The notes: a model not told the origin generated them from the letters alone. A DNA stretch of 64,000 bases from Mucilaginibacter roseus (GCF_021215455.1 NZ_JAJPWV010000003.1:620001-684000); one strand, 5' to 3'; counted from the stretch's first letter, positions 25,521 through 35,878 are shown. A program made the numbers and translations.

Positions 25521-28500
25521 ATGTTAAATTTTTTCAGTAAGCTTTTTGGGAGCAAATCAGAACGCGACGTAAAAGGCATTAATCCTATAGTAGATAAGAT
25601 AAAGGCCGAGTTTGCTAAGCTTGACGTATTGAGCCATGATGAGCTTCGCGCCAAAACCATACAATTTAAGCAAACCATACAAGAAAAGCTTGCCGGTATT
25701 GATGAGCAGATAGCTGCCATTAAAGAGCAGACTGACAATAACCCCGATCTGGACGTTAGCGAAAAGGTTGAGCTGTACACCCAGTTAGATAAATTGGGTA
25801 AAGACCGCGACAAGGAGCTTGAAGTGGTGCTGATGGATATATTGCCTGAAGCATTCGCCGTAGTTAAAGAAACCGCGCGCCGCCTTGCAGGCAACCCTAC
25901 CATCGAGGTTACAGCCACACCGTTTGACCGCGACCTGGCATCACGCAAAAAGAATGTTGTTATACAGGGCGATAAAGCTATTCACCATAATACCTGGATA
26001 GCCGCCGGCAACGAGGTTACCTGGAACATGGTGCATTATGACGTACAGCTTATTGGCGGTATTGTATTGCACCAGGGTAAAATTGCCGAGATGGCAACAG
26101 GTGAGGGTAAAACACTGGTAGCTACGCTGCCTGCTTACCTAAACGCGCTGGCAGGCCAGGGTGTGCACATAGTAACAGTGAACGATTATCTCGCCCGTCG
26201 TGACTCGGAGTGGATGGGTCCGCTGTATGAGTTCCACGGCCTGTCGGTTGATTGTATCGACAAGCACGAGCCGAATTCAGATTCTCGCCGCCGCGCTTAT
26301 TTGGCCGATATTACTTTTGGTACCAATAACGAATTTGGCTTTGACTACCTGCGTGACAATATGACACGCAGCCCGGAAGAGCTGGTACAACGCAAACTGC
26401 ATTTTGCTATGGTGGATGAGGTTGACTCTGTTTTGGTTGACGATGCCCGTACACCGCTGATCATTTCAGGCCCTATACCGCGTGGCGATGAGCATGAATT
26501 TTATGAACTGAAGCCACGCATTGAGCGTTTGGTTAACGCGCAGCGTAACTACATTACCGGCGTATTAAACGATGCCAAAAAGCAAATTAACGATGGCAAA
26601 ACCGGTATTGATGATGGCGGCTTAGCGTTATTGCGTGCTCACCGTGGTTTGCCAAAAAACAAAGCGCTTATAAAATTCCTGAGCGAAGGCTCAAACAGGC
26701 AGGTACTTCAAAAAACGGAGAACCACTATATGCAGGATCAAAACAAGGAAATGCCAAAGGTGGATGCCGAGCTTTTCTTTGTTATCGACGAAAAAAGCAA
26801 TTCAGTTGAGCTTGCCGAAAAAGGCATTGAACTGATCACTGCTTCAGGCGAAGATCCTAACTTCTTCGTGATGCCCGATGTGGGTACCGAGATAGCAGCT
26901 ATTGAAAAATCAGACCTAAGTGCTGAAGAGAAAATAGCTCAAAAAGATGCCTTAATGCGTGATTTCTCCATTAAATCAGAACGTATTCACTCGGTTAACC
27001 AGCTGTTAAAGGCTTATACCTTATTTGAGAAAGATACCGAGTACATTGTTGATGACGGAAAGGTTAAGATAGTTGACGAGCAAACCGGCCGTGTATTGGA
27101 TGGCCGCCGTTACTCTGATGGTTTACACCAGGCTATTGAAGCTAAAGAGAACGTGAAGGTTGAAGATGCTACCCAAACCTTTGCAACCATCACCCTGCAA
27201 AACTACTTCAGAATGTACCACAAGCTTTGTGGTATGACGGGTACTGCCGTTACCGAAGCAGGTGAGCTATGGCAGATATATAAGCTGGATGTTGTTGAAA
27301 TACCAACCAACACGCCAACACGCCGCGAGGACCGTCAGGATCTGGTGTACCGTACAGTTCGCGAAAAATACAATGCTGTTGCCGACGAAATTGTTAAGAT
27401 GACGCAGGCAGGCCGCCCGGTACTTGTGGGTACAACCTCGGTTGAAATTTCGGAATTATTGAGCCGCATGCTGAAACTGCGCGGCATTAAACATAACGTA
27501 CTTAACGCTAAAATGCACCAGAAAGAGGCAGACATAGTTGCCGAAGCTGGTAAAGCAGGTACGGTAACCATTGCTACCAACATGGCAGGCCGTGGTACGG
27601 ATATTAAGCTGGGCGCTGGTGTTAAGGAAGCCGGAGGTTTAGCCATCATTGGTACGGAAAGGCATGAGTCGCGCCGTGTTGACAGGCAGCTGCGCGGTCG
27701 TGCAGGCCGTCAGGGCGACCCGGGTTCTTCCCAGTTCTTCGTATCGTTGGAGGATAACCTGATGCGTTTGTTCGGTTCAGAACGTATATCGAGCCTGATG
27801 GTACGTATGGGCATTGAAGAGGGTGAGGTTATACAGCACTCTATGATCTCAAAATCCATCGAGCGCGCGCAGAAAAAGGTTGAGGAAAACAACTTTGGTA
27901 TACGTAAACGTTTGTTGGAGTATGATGACGTAATGAACTCGCAGCGTACGGTAATTTACGCTAAACGTAAAAATGCCCTGTTTGGCGAGCGTTTGGATGT
28001 AGATATCAACAACACCATTTTTGATGTAGTTGAAGATATTGTTACCGAGTACAAAGAGTCAAACAACTATGAAGGCTTTAAGCTGGAAGTAATCCGCATA
28101 TTCTCGGTTGATGTTGAATTAACCGAAGACGAATTCAGCAGCATATCATTAAACAACCTGGTTGATAAAACATTTGCTGAGGTTACCGAATTCTACAAAC
28201 GTAAATCGGATGCTATTGCCAACCAGGCTTACCCGGTATTAAAAGATGTATTTGAAACCCGCGGTGCGCAGGTTGAAAACATTGTAGTGCCGTTTACTGA
28301 TGGTGTACATGGCATACAAATAGCCGTTCCGCTTAAAAAGTCGGTTGAGAATCACGGCCAGGAAGTAATCAAATCGTTTGAGAAAAACGTGGTGCTTTAC
28401 CTGATTGACGATGCCTGGAAAGAGCACCTGCGCGAAATGGATGAGCTGAAACAATCCGTACAAAACGCGGTTTATGAGCAAAAGGATCCATTGCTGGTTT

Positions 28501-28832
28501 ACAAGTTCGAGGCATTCGAATTGTTCCGCCAGATGCTGGCCAATGTGAATAAGGAGCTGGTGAGCTTCCTGTTCCGTGGTGGCATACCGGTACAGCAACA
28601 GCATCCTGAAGAAATTCGCGAAGCAAGGCCACAGCCGAAAACGGATCTGCGCCAGGTAAAAGCTTCAAAGGCCGAAGTAGTGCAGGAAAGTAATGGCGTA
28701 CCGGTAGATGATACCCGCGAATTGGAAAAAGCCAGCCCGGTACGTGTTGAGCAGCGCATAGGCCGTAATGACCCTTGCCCTTGCGGTAGCGGAAAAAAAT
28801 ATAAAAACTGCCACGGCATAGGCTTGGCGTAA
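25521..28832 (+). CDS. secA: Protein translocase ATPase SecA
   Basis: A 1103-residue motor of the Sec pathway, driving preproteins through SecYEG. The Walker A motif MATGEGKT lies at about residues 190-197, with [20 protein letters not shown] as Walker B/DEAD region, [12 protein letters not shown] and [23 protein letters not shown] in the second ATPase lobe. The C-terminal zinc finger [14 protein letters not shown], which binds SecB or ribosomes, is intact at the end. It is longer than E. coli SecA (901), as is usual for Bacteroidota, with extra residues between the nucleotide-binding lobes (about 310-480). Confidence 0.97.
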   Translation: MLNFFSKLFGSKSERDVKGINPIVDKIKAEFAKLDVLSHDELRAKTIQFKQTIQEKLAGIDEQIAAIKEQTDNNPDLDVSEKVELYTQLDKLGKDRDKELEVVLMDILPEAFAVVKETARRLAGNPTIEVTATPFDRDLASRKKNVVIQGDKAIHHNTWIAAGNEVTWNMVHYDVQLIGGIVLHQGKIAEMATGEGKTLVATLPAYLNALAGQGVHIVTVNDYLARRDSEWMGPLYEFHGLSVDCIDKHEPNSDSRRRAYLADITFGTNNEFGFDYLRDNMTRSPEELVQRKLHFAMVDEVDSVLVDDARTPLIISGPIPRGDEHEFYELKPRIERLVNAQRNYITGVLNDAKKQINDGKTGIDDGGLALLRAHRGLPKNKALIKFLSEGSNRQVLQKTENHYMQDQNKEMPKVDAELFFVIDEKSNSVELAEKGIELITASGEDPNFFVMPDVGTEIAAIEKSDLSAEEKIAQKDALMRDFSIKSERIHSVNQLLKAYTLFEKDTEYIVDDGKVKIVDEQTGRVLDGRRYSDGLHQAIEAKENVKVEDATQTFATITLQNYFRMYHKLCGMTGTAVTEAGELWQIYKLDVVEIPTNTPTRREDRQDLVYRTVREKYNAVADEIVKMTQAGRPVLVGTTSVEISELLSRMLKLRGIKHNVLNAKMHQKEADIVAEAGKAGTVTIATNMAGRGTDIKLGAGVKEAGGLAIIGTERHESRRVDRQLRGRAGRQGDPGSSQFFVSLEDNLMRLFGSERISSLMVRMGIEEGEVIQHSMISKSIERAQKKVEENNFGIRKRLLEYDDVMNSQRTVIYAKRKNALFGERLDVDINNTIFDVVEDIVTEYKESNNYEGFKLEVIRIFSVDVELTEDEFSSISLNNLVDKTFAEVTEFYKRKSDAIANQAYPVLKDVFETRGAQVENIVVPFTDGVHGIQIAVPLKKSVENHGQEVIKSFEKNVVLYLIDDAWKEHLREMDELKQSVQNAVYEQKDPLLVYKFEAFELFRQMLANVNKELVSFLFRGGIPVQQQHPEEIREARPQPKTDLRQVKASKAEVVQESNGVPVDDTRELEKASPVRVEQRIGRNDPCPCGSGKKYKNCHGIGLA

Positions 28833-28848
28833 TCAATAACAAAGCTCA

Positions 28849-28885
28849 ATGTCATCTCGATGAGGTACGAGGAAAAATCTGTAAG
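28849..28885. repeat. Remnant of a common intergenic REP-like repeat
   Basis: The 37 nt after secA contain GTCATCTCGATGAGG, then TACGAGGAAAAATCT. They resemble the widespread GTCATTGCGAG...GCAATCT class of intergenic repeats in Bacteroidota. Only one degenerate copy is present in this window, so the call rests on resemblance. Confidence 0.4.
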
Positions 28886-28933
28886 CAGTTTATTATTGTG
28901 CTGCAATTAGATTTATCCTAATAGAAAATTAAA

Positions 28934-29383
28934 ATGAATAACACAGCATCCAAATACAAAGCATTAATTGCCAAAGTAGCCGGGTGCTGTGTTTTTTTTA
29001 TGCTGATAGCTATAAGCGCCTCCGCGCAGCGTGGCCGCGTTGAAGTGATAAAAGACCCAAGGGTTGACACACTGATCAACCGCTGGGCTGATCTGAGCAA
29101 GGGCGGCAGCGTACGTAGCTCTAATTATGGTTACCGTGTGCAGATATTCAACGGATCGAACCGCAAGGATGCTTACAAGGCGCAAAACCGTTTTCAGGAT
29201 ATGCACCCCGATATGCGGACTTACATCAGCTATCGCGACCCGAACTTCAGGGTACATGCCGGCGATTTCAGGACAAGGCTTGAAGCGCAAAAAATGCTTG
29301 AAGAGTTGAAGCCCTACTTCTCGGGCATGTTTGTTATTCCGGGTAAGATCAATCCCCCTAAATTAAATACTGGTAATGATTAA
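28934..29383 (+). CDS. Exported SPOR-domain protein
   Basis: A 149-residue protein with a signal peptide or anchor (residues about 14-32, CCVFFMLIAISASAQ). Residues about 62-140 form a SPOR-like repeat (GYRVQIFNGSNRKDAYKAQN ... PNFRVHAGDFRTRLEAQKML). SPOR domains bind denuded peptidoglycan glycans, often at the division site. The last 8 bases overlap the start of the M20 amidohydrolase gene, so the two are co-transcribed and coupled. Confidence 0.85.
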   Translation: MNNTASKYKALIAKVAGCCVFFMLIAISASAQRGRVEVIKDPRVDTLINRWADLSKGGSVRSSNYGYRVQIFNGSNRKDAYKAQNRFQDMHPDMRTYISYRDPNFRVHAGDFRTRLEAQKMLEELKPYFSGMFVIPGKINPPKLNTGND

Positions 29384-30560
29384 GGAAAAGATACAGGAAT
29401 TAGCCAAAAATATTTATGATGATGTGGTGGGCAACCGCCGCCACTTGCATGCCAACCCTGAACTTTCATTCCACGAGATACAAACCTCGGCTTTTGTGGC
29501 GCGTAAGCTGGAAGAGATAGGTTTGGAATATCATAAAATGGCTGATACCGGTTTGGTAGCTTTAATCAAGGGCGATAAGCCGTCGGACAAAGTAATTGCC
29601 CTGCGTGCCGATATGGACGCACTGCCGATAGTTGAGGCTAATGATGTGCCTTATAAATCGCGAAATCCGGGTGTTATGCATGCTTGCGGGCACGATGTGC
29701 ATACCTCATCATTATTAGGTACAGCAAAAATACTTACTCAACTAAAAAGCGAGTTTGGCGGTACCGTTAAACTCATATTTCAACCGGCGGAAGAAAAACT
29801 GCCCGGTGGCGCCAGCCTGATGATTAAAGAAGGCGTGCTGGAAAACCCGAAACCTGATGCCGTGATCGGCCAACATGTAATGCCGCTGATAGATGCCGGT
29901 AAGGTGGGCTTCCGTGCGGGCAAATACATGGCCAGTACAGATGAGCTGTATGTTACTGTAAAAGGTAAAGGCGGCCACGGTGCACAACCACAACAAAATG
30001 TTGACCCGGTAATCATCACCGCGCATATATTAACCGCCTTGCAACAGGTGGTTAGCCGCTTTGCCGACCCTAAGAGCCCCTCGGTACTGTCATTCGGTAA
30101 AGTTATCGCCAACGGCGCTACCAACGTTATCCCTAATGAGGTTTACCTGGAAGGCACCTTCCGTACCATGGACGAAGCCTGGCGCCAGGAAGCGCACAAG
30201 CGCATGAAAAAAATGGCCGAAGGCATTGCCGAAAGTATGGGCGGCAGCTGCGAATTCAACATCATGAAGGGTTATCCCTTCCTGATCAATGAAGAAAAGC
30301 TGACCAATAACGTCCGCTTACACGCCGAGGATTACCTGGGTAAAGAGAACGTGCTCGATCTGGATATATGGATGGCCGCTGAGGATTTTGCTTATTACTC
30401 GCAGGTTGCCAACAGCTGTTTTTACCGGCTGGGTACCCGTAACGAGGAACGTGGCATTACTTCATCTGTACATACCCCTACCTTTGATGTGGATGAAACC
30501 GCCCTGCAAACCAGTACCGGCCTGATGGCTTATTTAGCTGTTAAGCAGTTGGGTAATTAA
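29376..30560 (+). CDS. M20 family amidohydrolase
   Basis: A 394-residue zinc-dependent amidohydrolase of the M20D type (hippurate hydrolase/IAA-amino-acid hydrolase/N-acyl-amino-acid deacylase group). Metal-site motifs are RHLHANPELSFHE, HACGHDVHTSSLLG, FQPAEEKLPGGASLM, GQHVMP and VHTPTFDVDE. The lid domain (about 185-300) contains GKGGHGAQP. There is no signal peptide, so it acts in the cytosol. The true substrate is not predictable. It overlaps the SPOR gene by 8 nt. Confidence 0.92.
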   Translation: MIKEKIQELAKNIYDDVVGNRRHLHANPELSFHEIQTSAFVARKLEEIGLEYHKMADTGLVALIKGDKPSDKVIALRADMDALPIVEANDVPYKSRNPGVMHACGHDVHTSSLLGTAKILTQLKSEFGGTVKLIFQPAEEKLPGGASLMIKEGVLENPKPDAVIGQHVMPLIDAGKVGFRAGKYMASTDELYVTVKGKGGHGAQPQQNVDPVIITAHILTALQQVVSRFADPKSPSVLSFGKVIANGATNVIPNEVYLEGTFRTMDEAWRQEAHKRMKKMAEGIAESMGGSCEFNIMKGYPFLINEEKLTNNVRLHAEDYLGKENVLDLDIWMAAEDFAYYSQVANSCFYRLGTRNEERGITSSVHTPTFDVDETALQTSTGLMAYLAVKQLGN

Positions 30561-30570
30561 AATTACAGTT

Positions 30571-30984
30571 ATGATGAACAAGATATTGATATTGTTTATG
30601 CTGACTTTAAGTATCAACGCTAAGCCTCAATACAGAGCATCATTCGTAAAAAAAATAAGGCAAACTGACAGAGTTGAGGTTCATTATCTTAAACTAAAGA
30701 AAGCCAAGGTTTACAAGACCGCCCATCCCACTCATTTGATCTTTTTTAAAGATCTTATAACAAAAGCGAAAAATAGCTCAAGCTCATATTGTGACACCGC
30801 TGTTGAGATACGTTACTTTAGCAAGAATATTCAAATATTTAAAGCATATTATTCCTCAAGAGCAACCGGAGGAAGACTTGGATGTGCTATAGCATTTACT
30901 GCGTCCGATCAAAAAGTTAATTCTATGTGCACATATGGGGCGGGAATGCTTATTGATGAGATGTATTATCAGTACGCCAAATAG
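30571..30984 (+). CDS. Exported small protein, unknown
   Basis: A 137-residue protein with an N-terminal signal-like segment (MMNKILILFMLTLSINAKPQ). The rest is Lys/Tyr/Ser-rich with three cysteines in the mature part (SSYCDTAVE, GRLGCAIAF, VNSMCTYG). I recognise no family. It begins 10 nt after the M20 stop but is noticeably more AT-rich than that gene, suggesting a later insertion into the operon. Confidence 0.6.
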   Translation: MMNKILILFMLTLSINAKPQYRASFVKKIRQTDRVEVHYLKLKKAKVYKTAHPTHLIFFKDLITKAKNSSSSYCDTAVEIRYFSKNIQIFKAYYSSRATGGRLGCAIAFTASDQKVNSMCTYGAGMLIDEMYYQYAK

Positions 30985-31007
30985 CTCAAACATCTGTTAA
31001 CTTGAAT

Positions 31008-31943
31008 ATGACTTTCAAAGGATTGGGTGCCCTATTTCTATTGCTAATATCATCCGTTGCAAGTGCCCAGCAAATACCCCGCTACAATCCGGATACAATA
31101 AAAACCATCGTGCTCGACTCAGTGATCAATATCAACTCGCACAAACTGAATGTGCAGGATTTTATTGATGCTGTAACTACCGATACCAGTTTTTACAAAG
31201 CCTTTCAAAGTATGCGGCTGTACAGCTATTCAGCAGAGAACAGCATTTATATTTATGATAAAAAGGACCGTGTGAGCGGTAAGATCTACCGTAAGATGAA
31301 TTACAGTCGCGCTGGTGGTAAGCCTAATATTCAATATCTGGCAAAAAGCGATAGCGGGCAGGTTTATAAAAAGAACGGCAAATACCAATTGTATACGGTA
31401 GAAATGTTTGATTATCTCTTCAGCAATACTTACAACAAGCCATTGGCTGTCCCGGGTAACAGTTCAAAAGGTAATGCTGGTAAAAACGCATCGTACAAAA
31501 GCAAACTCAAAACGCTTATTTTCAGGCCGGGTACCAAGGTCAGCGGCATACCATTTATCAGTGGAAAAACGGAGATTTTTTCTCCCGAACTCAAACAGTT
31601 TTATTACTATCAATTTGCACGCGGTACGTATCTGGACAGTATACCGGTATACCGCTTTAAGGTGATACGCAAACCGAGTACCGCACCCGGCGATGTGATG
31701 ATTAATGAAATGACGACTATTTTTGATACGCGTACCTTCCAGATAATGGGGCGGTTTATTGATATGAGCTTTAGCAACATGTTTGTGAGCTTTAACGTGC
31801 GGATGAATATTGAGATGAATAACTTTAATGGCGAGCTGCTACCGGTAAAAGTTAGCTACCAGGGCAACTGGGATGTCCCGCTGCATAAAGAGGAGCGGGC
31901 AAGTGTTTTAATAACCCACAGCAATTATCAGCGCGAAAATTAA
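31008..31943 (+). CDS. Secreted protein of unknown function
   Basis: A 311-residue exported protein. ATG at 31008 is preferred over the TTG two codons upstream because it starts a normal signal peptide (MTFKGLGALFLLLISSVASAQ). The mature protein shows NPDTIKTIVLDSVIN, VNIN and several beta-rich GTYLDSIPVYRFKVI-type segments. It resembles lineage-specific Bacteroidota envelope proteins that process lipid or surface material, but there is no catalytic signature. It follows the small exported gene by 23 nt. Confidence 0.7.
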   Translation: MTFKGLGALFLLLISSVASAQQIPRYNPDTIKTIVLDSVININSHKLNVQDFIDAVTTDTSFYKAFQSMRLYSYSAENSIYIYDKKDRVSGKIYRKMNYSRAGGKPNIQYLAKSDSGQVYKKNGKYQLYTVEMFDYLFSNTYNKPLAVPGNSSKGNAGKNASYKSKLKTLIFRPGTKVSGIPFISGKTEIFSPELKQFYYYQFARGTYLDSIPVYRFKVIRKPSTAPGDVMINEMTTIFDTRTFQIMGRFIDMSFSNMFVSFNVRMNIEMNNFNGELLPVKVSYQGNWDVPLHKEERASVLITHSNYQREN

Positions 31944-32047
31944 AGCGCTTAAATACAGCGCAACAGGGCTTTTTTTGTGGATAAAACAATAAATGTTGAA
32001 ATTTTTAAAATCTGTTTTTATATAACCAAAAAAATGCCTATACTTGC

Positions 32048-32078
32048 AATCCAATTTTTACGGGCTAAAAATTGGATT
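32048..32078 (+). promoter_or_regulatory. Candidate ribosomal-protein leader hairpin of rplS
   Basis: Perfect 13-bp stem (AATCCAATTTTTA / TAAAAATTGGATT) with a 5-nt loop CGGGC, ending 15 nt before the rplS start codon. The sequence GGCTAAAAAT recurs just after it (32083-32092). Leader RNAs that bind their own ribosomal protein are known for L19 in several phyla. There is no poly-U after the stem, so this is not a simple terminator. Confidence 0.5.
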
Positions 32079-32093
32079 TAAAGGCTAAAAATC

Positions 32094-32441
32094 ATGGATT
32101 TAGTAAAATTTGTAGAAGAGCAATCAGTAGTAAAAAAAGAGATTCCTGCATTTAAAGCAGGCGATACTGTTAGCGTATATTATAAAATCAGGGAAGGTAA
32201 CAAAGAGCGTATCCAGGTTTACCAGGGTGTGGTTATTCAACGTAACAGTGTTGGCGTTTCTGAAACTTTTACTGTACGCAAAGTATCAAACGGTATTGGT
32301 GTTGAGCGTATTTTCCCTGTAAACTCGCCAAATATTGATAAAGTAGAAGTTAACAGCTACGGTAAAGTACGTCGTGCTAAACTATTCTACCTGCGCGCGC
32401 TTACCGGTAAAGCTGCCCGTATCAAATCAAAACGCGTTTAA
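32094..32441 (+). CDS. rplS: 50S ribosomal protein L19
   Basis: A 115-residue protein of the 30S-50S interface. Typical L19 motifs are [54 protein letters not shown], and the basic end [19 protein letters not shown]. Length and order match the family. Unlike E. coli it is not beside trmD/rimM; it stands as a single gene with its own leader hairpin and terminator. Confidence 0.97.
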   Translation: MDLVKFVEEQSVVKKEIPAFKAGDTVSVYYKIREGNKERIQVYQGVVIQRNSVGVSETFTVRKVSNGIGVERIFPVNSPNIDKVEVNSYGKVRRAKLFYLRALTGKAARIKSKRV

Positions 32442-32468
32442 TTTCAGCCTTCGGGCAACATCATACAA

Positions 32469-32500
32469 AACCTTTCTGCATGTATAATTGCGGAAAGGTT
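32469..32500 (+). terminator. Terminator after rplS
   Basis: Stem AACCTTTC/GAAAGGTT (with a further GC pair) enclosing a 16-nt loop, followed by TTTCTATTTT; 28 nt after the stop. Confidence 0.7.
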
Positions 32501-32530
32501 TTTCTATTTTAGGGCTTTTACCGATACAAT

Positions 32531-32917
32531 ATGGCTAAAGTACCGCTAAAATATTTAAACCGTAAGGAAGAGATCTTCCAGAATTATTTACAGCTGATAG
32601 ATAAGCATATTGATGATGTGCTTGAAGGCCGTGTTGAGGAAATGTTTGAGTTGCGAGATCTGGCCGCTTTACTGTTCATCCATCCTACCCATTTAAGTAA
32701 CGTAATTAAGCAACACACCGGCCTACATCCCTGCTATTTTTACGAACAAAAGCTGGTTACTGTAGCCAAAAATATGCTGGCCGACCCCGAGCTATCCATA
32801 GCTGACGTTGCCCGAAGGCTTACTTACGATCCATCTAATTTTACCAAATGGTTTAAATTCTTTGAACATATTACTCCTTCACAGTACCGTAAAAGCTTAT
32901 TAACTGTAAATAGCTAA
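32531..32917 (+). CDS. AraC-type DNA-binding protein (DNA-binding domain only)
   Basis: A 128-residue protein consisting almost entirely of the double helix-turn-helix of the AraC/XylS family (FELRDLAALLFIHPTHLSNVIKQHTG and LSIADVARRLTYDPSNFTKWFKFFEHITPSQYRKS). A ligand-binding domain is absent. Such short AraC proteins are common in Bacteroidota. It sits 49 nt before the SUMF1-like gene on the same strand and may control it. Confidence 0.85.
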   Translation: MAKVPLKYLNRKEEIFQNYLQLIDKHIDDVLEGRVEEMFELRDLAALLFIHPTHLSNVIKQHTGLHPCYFYEQKLVTVAKNMLADPELSIADVARRLTYDPSNFTKWFKFFEHITPSQYRKSLLTVNS

Positions 32918-32966
32918 AGCCAATTGTAATATCAATCGACTAAATTGCGTATGGTTAAATAAATCT

Positions 32967-33650
32967 ATGCAAGCAGTTTCAAACATAGCCTCTTTTTTAT
33001 CATTAACCGAAATCCCATCAGGGCGCATTACCTTGCGGGATGACAGGTTAAAACACACCTGGACGATTGATTTAAATCCATTTTTACTTTCTAAGTTTCA
33101 GGTTACGCAAGAATTTTACCGCCATGTAACCGGCGAAAGCCCCAGTGCTTTTGACGGGCCAACCCACCCGGTAGAAACAGTGTCGTGGTATGACGCGGTT
33201 GTGTTCTGCAATAAACTCTCGGGAATTGAGGGCTTAGTTAAATGCTACGAAATTAATAACAGGGACTTTCAGGTACAATTCGACAGCAATGCAAACGGCT
33301 ACCGCTTGCCAACCGAGGCTGAGTGGGAATACGCTTGTAAGGCCGGTACCAACTTAATTCGTTACGGCGAATTAGATCAAATAGGCTGGTATAAAACAAA
33401 CGCTAACGCTACAACACACCCTGTGGGCTCAAAAGAGCCTAACGCCTGGGGTTTATATGATATGCTCGGCAACGTGTGGGAATGGTGTAATGATATTTAC
33501 GACGAGCAGGTATATGGCTCGTACCGTATATTCAGGGGCGGTGGATGGTTTGACGAAGAAAGAGGCTGTATCGCGACAAATCGCAGGCGCAGTCATCCTT
33601 CATCATTTAAAATTGATGATTTGGGTTTCAGGATAGCAAGAAATTTATAG
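32967..33650 (+). CDS. SUMF1/FGE-fold protein
   Basis: A 227-residue protein of the formylglycine-generating-enzyme/EgtB fold: PTHPVETVSWYDAVVFCNKLSG, YRLPTEAEWEYACKAGT, YDMLGNVWEWCNDIY and the C-terminal FRGGGWFDEERGCIATNRRRSHPSSFKIDDLGFRIARN. The active cysteine pair of sulfatase-maturing FGE is not intact: the position after GGW is Phe-Asp, leaving only GC. A non-sulfatase role is therefore likely. No sulfatase gene is in the window. It is 3 nt from the convergent DUF885 gene. Confidence 0.85.
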   Translation: MQAVSNIASFLSLTEIPSGRITLRDDRLKHTWTIDLNPFLLSKFQVTQEFYRHVTGESPSAFDGPTHPVETVSWYDAVVFCNKLSGIEGLVKCYEINNRDFQVQFDSNANGYRLPTEAEWEYACKAGTNLIRYGELDQIGWYKTNANATTHPVGSKEPNAWGLYDMLGNVWEWCNDIYDEQVYGSYRIFRGGGWFDEERGCIATNRRRSHPSSFKIDDLGFRIARNL

Positions 33651-33653
33651 CTG

Positions 33654-34958
33654 TTATTTCTTAACCAGATCAGCCGGGTTAACCTCATGGCTCAACAGCT
33701 GTCCGAATAGCTCCCAGCGGTTAGCCGGGTTTTTCGCGGTGCCGCCGTTACGCTCTATATAGTCTTTCACCAGGTCTTGCCCGTAGTTGTAGTTGATTAC
33801 ATAGCTACGGTATTTTTTGATGAACTTAACCGACTTGTTGGCTGTCTCGTCATCCATCAGGCAGTACTTACGCAGCCATTGTTGGGCCTTGCTGTCGCTC
33901 ATTTCATCGCTTAAAATGCCACGTGCAGCTTCGTTGCGCGCATAGTTAAGTTTACCACGGATGGCGAGTGCTTTAAAGTAAAGGTCAACATCGGCGGTAT
34001 CTAAACCGGCAAGTGGCAGTAATACATTGCGCGTAAAATTCACTTTATCGTTACCCGGAAAAGCTACCTCTATGCCATAATTTGCGCTGCCTTCGGCTAT
34101 AAGTGATTGCGGACTAAACAGTGGGTACAATGAAATTTCAACCCACTTTTTATCATTATACAAATTTTTCTCCAGCAGCATATTATATACATGATGGCCG
34201 GGATAGCTTTCATGGCTGCCTACATCAATGGCGCGGTCAATATAAATATCAAGGTCGGTATTGATCTGTACATCACTATGGTATTTACCCTTGTACCAGT
34301 TATAGCCCGACCATGGTTTATCCTTCACATACTCCAGTGTAAAGGCTTCTCCCGCCGGTAATTTATAGTGCGCCAGCGTGCGCTTACGGGCTTCGGCAAT
34401 TGCAGCTTTCATCACGGCATCAACTTTATCTTTGGGGATGATGAATTTCTTGGCCAGTCGCTGAAAGCGGTTGCCTACATTGCCTTTACCCGGCAAAATG
34501 CTATCGAGTTCGTCTAATTGCGCTTTAAAATAATCTTCCTCATAAGTAGGGGCTGTTACGCCAAACAATTGTTTTGATTCCTCGTCGAAAGGCAAGTACT
34601 CGCCAGAAAAAATACGAATACGCTCACCAAAAGCTATGAGTTGCTTGTACATCCAATCAGCACGCATGCGGTTCGAATCAATTTCAGACGCGCGCGATAC
34701 ATCCTTCAAATCATTCATCAATATATTCACCGCCGCCAGCAGGCTATCTTTCGGCAAGGTTTCTTCAGGTTGTGTTTTAGGTTTTAATGAGTCCGGGCCG
34801 TAATATGCGTCAACAAAGTCCTCATCATATTGGCCAATGGTTAACCCCAGTTTTACGTATTGCGCGGCAAGCTGATTGAGTTTGTTGTTTTCCTGCTTTT
34901 CGCTTTGCGAGCATGAGAGCATAAACAGTACAGGTATTACGATTAAATACTTCTTCAT
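33654..34958 (-). CDS. DUF885 family lipoprotein
   Basis: A 434-residue protein. Start at 34958 gives a proper lipoprotein signal (MKKYLIVIPVLFMLSCS, Cys about residue 16), whereas the longer open frame begins with non-signal sequence. DUF885 features include VGSHESYPGHHVYNMLLEK (the HExxPGHH motif of this zinc-peptidase-like family) and LIAEGSANYGIEVAFP. The family is related to M3-like or carboxypeptidase Taq-like metallopeptidases. It is anchored in the envelope. It converges with the SUMF1-fold gene. Confidence 0.85.
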   Translation of the reverse strand: MKKYLIVIPVLFMLSCSQSEKQENNKLNQLAAQYVKLGLTIGQYDEDFVDAYYGPDSLKPKTQPEETLPKDSLLAAVNILMNDLKDVSRASEIDSNRMRADWMYKQLIAFGERIRIFSGEYLPFDEESKQLFGVTAPTYEEDYFKAQLDELDSILPGKGNVGNRFQRLAKKFIIPKDKVDAVMKAAIAEARKRTLAHYKLPAGEAFTLEYVKDKPWSGYNWYKGKYHSDVQINTDLDIYIDRAIDVGSHESYPGHHVYNMLLEKNLYNDKKWVEISLYPLFSPQSLIAEGSANYGIEVAFPGNDKVNFTRNVLLPLAGLDTADVDLYFKALAIRGKLNYARNEAARGILSDEMSDSKAQQWLRKYCLMDDETANKSVKFIKKYRSYVINYNYGQDLVKDYIERNGGTAKNPANRWELFGQLLSHEVNPADLVKK

Positions 34959-35099
34959 AGATGTTACGGATGCCAAATAAAAGGGCAAAGATGTTAAAAA
35001 ACTGAAACAGTCACCATTTAAACTGAAACTATCACCATAATTTACAACACACAAAGCACCAATTTTGTATTAGTAATAATTAAAAAAACTATCAACACT

Positions 35100-35861
35100 A
35101 TGGAAAAAAGTAACAAGATTGCCTTGGTGACCGGTGGTAGCCGTGGCCTGGGACGTAACACAGCGCTTAAATTAGCGCAGGATGGGCATAATGTAGTGCT
35201 TACCTACCACAGCCGTAAAGATGAAGCCGAGCAAGTTGCTGCCGAAATAGAAAGCCATGGCGTAGGCGCGGTTGTACTGCAGCTTGATGCCGGTAACACT
35301 AAAAGCTTTGATGGCTTTAAAACCGAACTGCTCGAAAAAATTAAAGCGAAATTTGGTGCCGAGCAGATCTACTTCCTGATCAATAATGGCGGTATCGAAT
35401 CGTATGCCATGTTTTCGGATGCTACCGAAGAGGCCTTTGATAACCTGATGAACGTACATTTTAAAGGCGTTTACTTTTTAACGCAAAAGCTGCTGCCTGT
35501 ACTGGCTGATGGTGGCCGCATAGTAAACTTTTCAAGCGGATTGGCAAGGTTTGCTACCCCAGGTTATTCGGCTTACTCATCAATGAAGGCAGCTATTGAT
35601 AACCTTACCCGTTACCTGGCTAAAGAGCTTGGCAGCCGCGGTATTACGGCAAATACCGTAGCTCCCGGACCAATAGAGACAGATTTCACCAAAAAGACTT
35701 TTGAACGCCCGGGCACTAAGGATTACCTGATATCGCAAACAGCATTAGGCCGTGTTGGCCAGCCTGATGATATTGGCGGAGTAGTTGCTTTTTTATGCAG
35801 CGACAGGGCTGGTTGGGTAACTGCCCAACGCATCGAAGCATCAGGTGGATTATTTTTATAA
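35100..35861 (+). CDS. Short-chain dehydrogenase/reductase
   Basis: A 253-residue classical SDR with a Rossmann fold: NAD(P)-binding TGGSRGLGRN (about 11-20), structural NNGG (about 98-101), catalytic Ser in VNFSSGLAR and YSAYSSMKAAID with the YxxxK pair. C-terminal VAFLCSDRAGWVTAQRIEASGG is typical of FabG-like enzymes. It reduces or oxidises an alcohol/ketone; the substrate is unknown. It is divergent from the DUF885 gene and ends in a strong bidirectional terminator. Confidence 0.9.
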   Translation: MEKSNKIALVTGGSRGLGRNTALKLAQDGHNVVLTYHSRKDEAEQVAAEIESHGVGAVVLQLDAGNTKSFDGFKTELLEKIKAKFGAEQIYFLINNGGIESYAMFSDATEEAFDNLMNVHFKGVYFLTQKLLPVLADGGRIVNFSSGLARFATPGYSAYSSMKAAIDNLTRYLAKELGSRGITANTVAPGPIETDFTKKTFERPGTKDYLISQTALGRVGQPDDIGGVVAFLCSDRAGWVTAQRIEASGGLFL

Positions 35862-35878
35862 TAGTTTACGAATTCAAA

